The notes under the pieces were generated by a model. It saw only the letters and a list, made by a program, of their open reading frames with translations, searched no databases and was not told where the DNA came from. Shown piece after piece: positions 1 through 4,274 of a stretch of 5,856 bases of DNA (within the stretch, counting starts at the first letter, position 1; every line of letters starts with the position of its first letter). A program made the translations under genes and the position numbers. Source of the stretch: Litorivivens sp041619575 (lineage in GTDB: Bacteria; Pseudomonadota; Gammaproteobacteria; Pseudomonadales; Spongiibacteraceae); NCBI GenBank assembly GCA_041619575.1, contig JBFKDP010000263.1, forward strand, positions 1 through 5,856, given 5' to 3'.

Positions 1-122
1 AGGTCTTTGCCGATAACCGCCCAGTCGCCCGTGGGGCCACTGTAATCAATTGGCTTGGAGCAGGCAGTCAGCAGAGTGATTGAGGCAAGCGCTAGATATT
101 TTTTTGGCATTGTTATTTTCAT
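1..122 (-). CDS. Lipoprotein, probable PQQ-dependent quinoprotein dehydrogenase (N-terminus only, cut by window edge)
   Basis: Only the first 40 codons are present; the gene continues past the left edge. Seen: a basic start (Lys2, Lys7, Lys8), a hydrophobic stretch at about residues 9-18 and a lipobox L18-T19-A20-C21, which is a textbook signal peptidase II site. The +2 residue is Ser rather than Asp, which in proteobacteria favours sorting to the outer membrane. The mature part runs into G32-D33-W34 followed by G38-K39-D40-Leu, matching the GxW...G.D start common in PQQ-dependent alcohol and glucose dehydrogenases, which are periplasmic eight-bladed propellers. That family assignment rests on about ten residues and is inference. 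Met5 (codon at 108-110) is an alternative start; neither Met has a strong Shine-Dalgarno. It lies 22 nt downstream of the preceding oxidoreductase with no terminator between, so it is probably the next gene of the same operon. A beta-propeller lipoprotein of another kind (BamB-like) is the main alternative. Confidence 0.7.
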   Translation of the reverse strand, partial: MKITMPKKYLALASITLLTACSKPIDYSGPTGDWAVIGKD

Positions 123-144
123 CTGTGTGGGGCCGAACCTGACC

Positions 145-1122
145 TTAGCGTTTTCGCAACAGTGGCAGTACCGTGTCGGCAAAGGTATTTAGTTGGCGCC
201 AGCCAGCTTCTGGTGATTGGCCGGCTATCAATGGGTGGAGGCAGAGTTGTGCTCTATCGCCGAGATTGTCTAGATAGCCTTGTACCTCGTTCGGGCGGAT
301 AATGGGATACAGGCCTGTGGCGCGCAAAGGCTCGGCGTCTGTCATTTCCAGGTATTGGCCTTGCATGGCTGACGAAGCCTGCCATTTACCATAGCTGTTA
401 CATTCAAAGAGAATGTACGGTGCCATCCGCTCCCATTCGGCGTCGGGGTCGTCTGAGACGACAAAAAAACCGCTGCCCAGATCTATAAAGGGTATAGCCT
501 CTTTCCCCAGGCGTTCGCGCTCAGCATTGAACTCTTCGAAAAGTGCTGGGTTTTCAGTGTAAAAATAATCGACCAATCTGGCTGCGCGACGTGCGGCAGG
601 TTTGCTTGAGCCCCCCATCCAGAGGGGCGGATGGGGCTTTTGGATCGGGGTGGGCGTTACCCGGGCCTGACGCCCTTCATAGTCGAAAGTCTCGCCGGAC
701 CAGGCATTTTTGAGAGCCGCAATTTTGTTTTCCATCAGGCGACCGCGATCACGCAGATCAACGCCAAACATCTCAAACTCTTCCGGCACGTAGCCAGCGC
801 CGACCACAACGTCCAGACGGCCATTACTGATAATATCGAGCACAGCCAGATCTTCGGCGACGCGCAGGGGGTCGTGGAAGGGGAGTATGATCAGTGACAT
901 CCGCAAGCGTATGCGCTTTGTACGCGCTGCCATGGCAGCTGCCAGTACAATGGGCGAGGGCAGATAGCCATCATCGCTGCCGTGGTGTTCGCTGATCTGA
1001 ATAGTATCAAAGCCCTTTTCGTCGGCCCACTGCGCCATATCCAGGGCTGCGTCATAGAGGCTGCGCTGGTCAGCGCCGAAATCCGGGTTGCGCATATCAA
1101 AGCGCAATAACAATTGAGGCAT
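145..1122 (-). CDS. LLM-class (luciferase-like) flavin-dependent oxidoreductase, 325 aa
   Basis: A complete 325-residue member of the bacterial luciferase-like TIM-barrel superfamily, whose members use FMNH2 or F420 to oxygenate or reduce small organic substrates in the cytoplasm. Seen: strand 1 (LLLRFDM), then GFDTIQISEHHG at about residues 37-48 with the family's E45-H46-H47, then LPSPIVLAAAMAART at 54-68, PFHDPLRVAEDLAVLDIISNGRLDVVVGAGY at 81-111 with the typical G-R-L, and PPLWMGGSS at 165-173, the usual cofactor phosphate-contacting region. Length is normal for single-domain members. The ATG at 1122 follows the ferredoxin stop by 14 nt with only a weak GAG at a spacing of 9 nt, so it probably depends on upstream translation. 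It is clearly divergent from the first LLM enzyme of the operon and more like generic F420/FMN LLM proteins. Substrate unknown; use of FMNH2 rather than F420 is inferred from the proteobacterial setting. Confidence 0.93.
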   Translation of the reverse strand: MPQLLLRFDMRNPDFGADQRSLYDAALDMAQWADEKGFDTIQISEHHGSDDGYLPSPIVLAAAMAARTKRIRLRMSLIILPFHDPLRVAEDLAVLDIISNGRLDVVVGAGYVPEEFEMFGVDLRDRGRLMENKIAALKNAWSGETFDYEGRQARVTPTPIQKPHPPLWMGGSSKPAARRAARLVDYFYTENPALFEEFNAERERLGKEAIPFIDLGSGFFVVSDDPDAEWERMAPYILFECNSYGKWQASSAMQGQYLEMTDAEPLRATGLYPIIRPNEVQGYLDNLGDRAQLCLHPLIAGQSPEAGWRQLNTFADTVLPLLRKR

Positions 1123-1136
1123 CGGTAAATTCTCGC

Positions 1137-1352
1137 TCAGGATTCGCTGACGGTGATGGCGCTGTTCGGGCAGAATTTTTCGGCTCGCAGCACTTGCTCG
1201 CGGTAGTCTTCACCGGGCTTTTCGATCAGGACAATAGCTTGTGGGTAGGGCGCATCGGTCTCCTGCAGCTCAAATAATGCTGGCGATTCGGCCTGACAGA
1301 CACCGTGACCCTGGCACAGGTCCAGATCTACTTTTACACAGAGTTTTCCCAT
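1137..1352 (-). CDS. P450-associated ferredoxin, CxxHxxC...CP type (3Fe-4S or His-ligated 4Fe-4S), 71 aa
   Basis: A 71-residue acidic ferredoxin that would pass single electrons to the P450 encoded just upstream. Seen: C13-Q-G-H16-G-V-C19 and then C61-P62. In ordinary 4Fe-4S ferredoxins position 16 would be the second cluster Cys; His here matches the known group of actinobacterial P450 ferredoxins, such as the one beside Mycobacterium tuberculosis CYP51, which hold a 3Fe-4S cluster or a His-coordinated 4Fe-4S cluster. Cys5 lies outside the motif and is probably not a ligand. The start is decided by AGGAG at 1357-1361, 4 nt before the ATG, which overlaps the P450 stop codon; the genes are 8 nt apart and probably translationally coupled. 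The reading frames differ, so this is not a broken fusion. No ferredoxin reductase gene is next to it in the window. Confidence 0.96.
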   Translation of the reverse strand: MGKLCVKVDLDLCQGHGVCQAESPALFELQETDAPYPQAIVLIEKPGEDYREQVLRAEKFCPNSAITVSES

Positions 1353-1356
1353 GATG

Positions 1357-1361
1357 CTCCT
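1357..1361 (-). promoter_or_regulatory. Ribosome binding site of the ferredoxin, overlapping the P450 stop codon
   Basis: The minus strand reads TGAGGAG then CATC then ATG: the P450 stop TGA shares its A with the AGGAG. A ribosome finishing the P450 stops on the ferredoxin Shine-Dalgarno, a standard arrangement for translational coupling that would keep the two redox partners in step. Confidence 0.75.
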
Positions 1362-2722
1362 CAGATTGTATTACGGCGTTTGTAGCGCAGTTTACAGGGG
1401 TCGCTCGGGCGCAGAATCAGAGCAGGCATAATTTCCTGATACTGCTCTGGTGTTAGTGACAGCTCAAATTCGAAGTGTCGCAGGAGTTCGCAGAATATGG
1501 CTTTTACCTGTAAGAGCGCGAAGGCGTTGCCAACGCACTTGCGCCTGCCGCCACCAAAAGGAATGGCGGCAAAGACATTGTCGGGTGCGGGCCTTTTTGG
1601 ATTAAAGCGTTCAGGCTCGGGAAAATGCTCTGGAAGTTTGTGTGCAACCCAGGGGCAAAGCATAACATTTTTTCCCGGCTCTACCCTGTAGCTCTTGAAT
1701 TCAAAGGGTTTCAAGACACGTCTGGAAATGGCGTTCAAAGGTGGGTGCAATCTCAGCGCCTCACGAATAAAACCTTCCAGCAGCGGTATTTCTCGCAGCG
1801 CGTTGAAACTCAATGCCTGCCCGTCGGCGAAAAGGCGGTCGATTTCAGCGACGAGTTCGTCGCGATATGCCGGATGACGGGCAATTTCTACCAGAGTCCA
1901 TGCCGAGGTATTGGAGCTGGTGTGGTGTCCGGCAAACATAAACCAGATAACCAGGCCGGTTATTTCGTGCTCGCTGAGCTTGCGGCCGTCCTCGTACTGC
2001 GCCGTCATATAGATATTGAGCATATCGTCCAGTGGGGCTGCACCCGCACGCTCTGCATCGCGGCGACGGTGAATTTCTTCAGTAATCAGTTGCTGTAGAC
2101 GCTCTCGTGCGAGGTCTCGCTTTTTAAAGGTCTCTTTTTGCTGATTCGGGTCCAGCAATGCGGACGGATCGATGCCGTTCTCGAGGTCGTGATAGAGCTC
2201 GGCGAATTCATCAGTGAGTCGGTAGCGAAACTGGGAGCCCAGCAGGCAGTGCGTTGAAGTGCGCAGCGTCAGACTGGTAAAGGCTTCATAAAAGTCGAGC
2301 TCGCCTTCATCGCCCCAGTCCTTGGTAAAATCGATGACTTCTTGGGCAACAACGCCGGCATAGTTGGCCATTTTGTCGTGCTTGAGGCCCTGGTACTGAA
2401 TTTTGAGTTGTTGGCGTTCGATGTGCGGTTCGGCTCCGTACTGGACGCCTTCACCGAAAACCGGAACCATCATTTGATAGGCCTCGGCTGCATTGAGTTG
2501 CTCATCGGGCGCACGAAAGAAAGCTTCGTGTGCATCGGGGCCAATCATCAGTACTGTTGGCAAACCGCCCATATCAAACTCGCCGACTTCACCGCATTCT
2601 TCGTAGACGCGCTTCAAAAATAGAAGCGGGGTGCTAATAAATTCGGCGAAGTGCCCACCGTCAGCTGCGGCGCCACTCGCTATGGGAATCGGTTTGGCGC
2701 TAGCTATCTGTTCTGTCGACAT
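1361..2722 (-). CDS. Cytochrome P450, CYP51-like (sterol 14-alpha-demethylase clan), 453 aa
   Basis: A complete soluble P450 with no N-terminal membrane anchor. Seen: I-helix A264-G-H-H-T-S-S270, the signature of CYP51 rather than the usual AGxDT of other bacterial P450s; K-helix ExxR at E321-R324 followed by LHPPL; PERF at 370-373; heme loop F389-GGGRRKC396-VG with Cys396 as the axial ligand. The B-prime region (AEAYQMMVPVFGEGV, about 79-93) lines up with the CYP51 substrate-recognition segment: Tyr82 matches the conserved CYP51 Tyr, and Met84 stands where Phe or Leu normally sits. The region from about 120 to 290 also resembles mycobacterial CYP51 throughout. CYP51 removes the sterol 14-alpha-methyl group in three oxidations; whether this protein does so is inference, since it sits in a catabolic-looking operon with flavin monooxygenases and a TonB receptor rather than with sterol synthesis genes. 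AGGA at 2729-2732, 6 nt before the ATG, supports the start. It lies 34 nt after the upstream gene and 8 nt before the ferredoxin. Confidence 0.95.
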   Translation of the reverse strand: MSTEQIASAKPIPIASGAAADGGHFAEFISTPLLFLKRVYEECGEVGEFDMGGLPTVLMIGPDAHEAFFRAPDEQLNAAEAYQMMVPVFGEGVQYGAEPHIERQQLKIQYQGLKHDKMANYAGVVAQEVIDFTKDWGDEGELDFYEAFTSLTLRTSTHCLLGSQFRYRLTDEFAELYHDLENGIDPSALLDPNQQKETFKKRDLARERLQQLITEEIHRRRDAERAGAAPLDDMLNIYMTAQYEDGRKLSEHEITGLVIWFMFAGHHTSSNTSAWTLVEIARHPAYRDELVAEIDRLFADGQALSFNALREIPLLEGFIREALRLHPPLNAISRRVLKPFEFKSYRVEPGKNVMLCPWVAHKLPEHFPEPERFNPKRPAPDNVFAAIPFGGGRRKCVGNAFALLQVKAIFCELLRHFEFELSLTPEQYQEIMPALILRPSDPCKLRYKRRNTI

Positions 2723-2728
2723 CTCTGA

Positions 2729-2732
2729 TCCT
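2729..2732 (-). promoter_or_regulatory. Ribosome binding site of the CYP51-like P450
   Basis: AGGA on the minus strand, 6 nt before the ATG at 2722, within the 34-nt gap after the upstream stop codon. It supports the chosen P450 start. Confidence 0.65.
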
Positions 2733-2756
2733 GCCTGTTTATCAGCTGCTGTGGGT

Positions 2757-3962
2757 TCAGGAACTGCTCGCTGCGTTGTTATTTTTCAGGGCGACTTCCG
2801 CCTCGTGTTGGGCGATGGCGGTGTTGATGCCGCCGACGTATTCGGCCATAAAGCGATCAGCATTTTCGGCTGCCCAGTCCAGTGAGGCGCCACGATTGTT
2901 ATTGCTGTGCTGGAAATGCGGCATGACTTCGCGGGCGAATAGCTCGTAGGACTTTTTCGTGGCGGCAAAGTCTGCTGCATTATGGGCGAGCGCAAGAAAG
3001 GTTTCAAAACCGCCGGATTGTTCTTGCAGTTTTTTAATGTGTGAAACCATAGTATCCGGCGTGCCGACGACGCCGACACCGAATGCGCCCAACCCACCAG
3101 TCGTCCAAATCTCAATGGCCTCGTCGAAAGATTTGGCTTCGGGAAATGCAGAGCCGCCAAACTTTTTGAAGTAGCGCATCATGTCCATCAAGCCGTGTTC
3201 CAGATCCTTGTAGGCCTGCTCTTCAGATTCAGCAATATGAAAGGGCGTGACAATCCGCCAATTTTTCCGCGAAACGGCTTTGCCGTGTTCGCTTGCCTTG
3301 GACTCGCAAATCTCCCAGTGATTAGCCAGTTGCTTGAAGCCCTCAGGGCTGGAAGCCGCCACGGATATCATGCCCAAGCCATGTTCTCCAGCAGTGCGCG
3401 CGCCTGTTGGACTGATGGCCGATGCAACGGCCATGTCAATCGTCGGACTCTGGTAGGGCAGAATCTGGCAGCGCGCTTCATTGAGAGTGAACCAATCGGT
3501 TGTCATGGTAACTGTCTCGCCGTTAAGCAGTTTGACGAGCGCGGTCAATGACTCGTTCATACGACGGCGGAGTTCCTTGGGGTTAATCCCCATCATATAG
3601 GCGTCGGCAACCAGTTGCCCCGGGCCAACGCCGAAAGTCAGACGACCACGAACCTGATGATCGAGCTGGCAAATGCGGTCAGCCAGCACCAGAGGGTGGT
3701 GGTAGGACAGTGAACTGACCCCGGTAGCAAGCCGGATATTGCAGGTTCGCTCCGCGACGGTGGCTATAAAAACCTCGGGGGAGGCTATGCATTCATAGGC
3801 TCCAGAGTGGTGCTCTCCAATCCATGCTTCATCGTAGGACAGTTTGTCCAGCCACTGTATCAACTCCATGTCGCGATCAATCGCGAGGGTAGGGTTAACC
3901 TTGTCGGAGTGAAAGGGCGCGAAAAAAGCACCGAATTTCATGCGCTTGGGAGTATAGCTCAT
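2757..3962 (-). CDS. LLM-class flavin-dependent monooxygenase, limonene 1,2-monooxygenase-like, 401 aa
   Basis: First gene of the leftward operon. A luciferase-like flavin monooxygenase of the type annotated as limonene 1,2-monooxygenase, which uses reduced flavin and O2 to oxygenate terpene-like substrates. Seen (numbered from the chosen start): KFGAFFAPFH at 9-18, NPTLAIDRDMELIQWLD at 23-39, YDEAWIGEHHSG at 43-54 with E50-H51-H52, SPEVFIATVAERT at 61-73, IRLATGVSSLSYHHPLVLADR at 76-96, RGRLTFGVGPG at 105-115, then TDWFTL at 155-160. Length is normal for this subgroup. The start at 3962 was chosen over an in-frame ATG at 4010 because GAGGA lies 5 nt upstream (3968-3972), because the protein family begins here, and because the longer form would overlap the candidate -10 element. 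The C-terminal tail, rich in Asn, Ala and Ser, is probably disordered. Terpenoid chemistry is family knowledge; the actual substrate is unknown, and no flavin reductase is nearby. Confidence 0.94.
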   Translation of the reverse strand: MSYTPKRMKFGAFFAPFHSDKVNPTLAIDRDMELIQWLDKLSYDEAWIGEHHSGAYECIASPEVFIATVAERTCNIRLATGVSSLSYHHPLVLADRICQLDHQVRGRLTFGVGPGQLVADAYMMGINPKELRRRMNESLTALVKLLNGETVTMTTDWFTLNEARCQILPYQSPTIDMAVASAISPTGARTAGEHGLGMISVAASSPEGFKQLANHWEICESKASEHGKAVSRKNWRIVTPFHIAESEEQAYKDLEHGLMDMMRYFKKFGGSAFPEAKSFDEAIEIWTTGGLGAFGVGVVGTPDTMVSHIKKLQEQSGGFETFLALAHNAADFAATKKSYELFAREVMPHFQHSNNNRGASLDWAAENADRFMAEYVGGINTAIAQHEAEVALKNNNAASSS

Positions 3963-3967
3963 TGTTA

Positions 3968-3972
3968 TCCTC
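3968..3972 (-). promoter_or_regulatory. Ribosome binding site deciding the start of the limonene-monooxygenase-like gene
   Basis: On the minus strand GAGGA is followed by TAACA and then the ATG at 3962. This strong Shine-Dalgarno at a 5-nt spacing favours 3962 over the in-frame ATG 48 nt further upstream. Confidence 0.8.
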
Positions 3973-4008
3973 GATTTTGGTTTCGCCGCTAGGAGTGCGT
4001 ATAAATCC

Positions 4009-4038
4009 ACTATAGGGCATAAAACATTTCTTAGGCAA
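4009..4038 (-). promoter_or_regulatory. Candidate sigma70-type promoter of the leftward operon
   Basis: Read on the minus strand: -35 TTGCCT (4033-4038, four of six consensus positions), an 18-nt spacer, then -10 TATAGT (4009-4014, five of six). Transcription would start near 4002 and leave an untranslated leader of about 40 nt before the ATG at 3962. The -35 and most of the spacer lie inside the palindrome at 4021-4044, so a protein bound there would block polymerase. Confidence 0.55.
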
Positions 4039-4044
4039 TGTTTT
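4021..4044. promoter_or_regulatory. Palindromic operator site 1 (leftward promoter)
   Basis: A 24-bp inverted repeat: AAAACATT, eight middle bases, then AATGTTTT, with 10 of 12 symmetric pairs matching. It is one of two near-copies in the spacer (20 of 24 positions identical to 4120-4143) and overlaps the candidate leftward -35 and spacer. This is the expected size and position of an operator for a dimeric repressor such as a TetR-, MarR- or IclR-type protein. The regulator family is not determined and no regulator gene lies in the window. Confidence 0.65.
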
Positions 4045-4087
4045 TATCAGTGGGTAAGGGCTGTTTGCATTTTGTTCAACGTAAGGC

Positions 4088-4116
4088 TTGACGCATTTTC
4101 CGGAGGGCGCTAACCT
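4088..4116 (+). promoter_or_regulatory. Candidate promoter of the TonB-dependent receptor gene
   Basis: -35 TTGACG (4088-4093, five of six consensus positions), a 17-nt spacer, then TAACCT (4111-4116). The -10 matches only three of six, but these are the three most conserved positions (T1, A2, T6). Expected start near 4123, inside operator site 2. A weaker alternative -10 is TAATAT at 4140-4145, which lacks a recognisable -35. Tentative. Confidence 0.4.
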
Positions 4117-4119
4117 AAA

Positions 4120-4143
4120 AAAACATTTCTTGGGAAATGTAAT
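4120..4143. promoter_or_regulatory. Palindromic operator site 2 (rightward promoter)
   Basis: The second copy of the palindrome, with perfect 7-bp arms ACATTTC and GAAATGT around TTGG (4123-4140). It shares 16 of 18 core bases with site 1 and begins 99 bp from it. It lies immediately downstream of the candidate rightward -10, covering the expected start of transcription toward the TonB-dependent receptor. Conservation of both the arms and the non-symmetric centre argues for a bound protein rather than chance. Confidence 0.65.
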
Positions 4144-4274
4144 ATGGCAGGCCCGAGGCTGCAGCAGTAAATCAATAACATTTAGCTGCAGGCGGAAATG
4201 TGAAACCAGTGCCTGTAAATCGGCTGATACAGCGCTGGTTTGAACAGGCGCAGCCAGCAACGGCGGACCAGTCA

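Larger units (their letters stand above)
3963..4274. other. Divergent intergenic regulatory region
   Basis: A 312-nt spacer between the leftward operon and the rightward receptor gene. It holds the two operator-like palindromes, a candidate promoter in each direction and, at 4178-4201, a wider pair of ACATTT/AAATGT half-sites. The short open frames that cross it have no ribosome binding site and no protein-like composition, so no gene is called here. No intrinsic terminator was seen, as expected between divergent genes. Confidence 0.8.

Noticed and set aside
123..144. Possible terminator between the second LLM gene and the lipoprotein gene
   Set aside because: The 22-nt gap shows no stem with a following T-run on the minus strand; read-through into the lipoprotein gene is more likely.
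1625..2098. Plus-strand open frame of 157 codons inside the P450 gene
   Set aside because: It is antisense to strongly conserved P450 sequence, lacks a convincing start region and resembles no protein; it is a by-product of codon use on the other strand.
3963..4010. Longer N-terminus for the limonene-monooxygenase-like gene, starting at 4010
   Set aside because: The extra 16 residues precede the usual family start, the ATG at 3962 has a strong Shine-Dalgarno, and the longer start would sit on the candidate -10 element.
4008..4017. CACTATAGGG, identical to the core of the T7 late promoter
   Set aside because: The upstream ten bases match the T7 consensus at only about one position, and no phage genes are present. 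On the opposite strand the same bases form the candidate -10 TATAGT.
4156..4192. CTGCAG-containing direct repeat (GGCTGCAG and AGCTGCAG)
   Set aside because: The shared stretch is only about seven bases and is dominated by a six-base palindrome that occurs by chance at this length, with no link to the operator motif.
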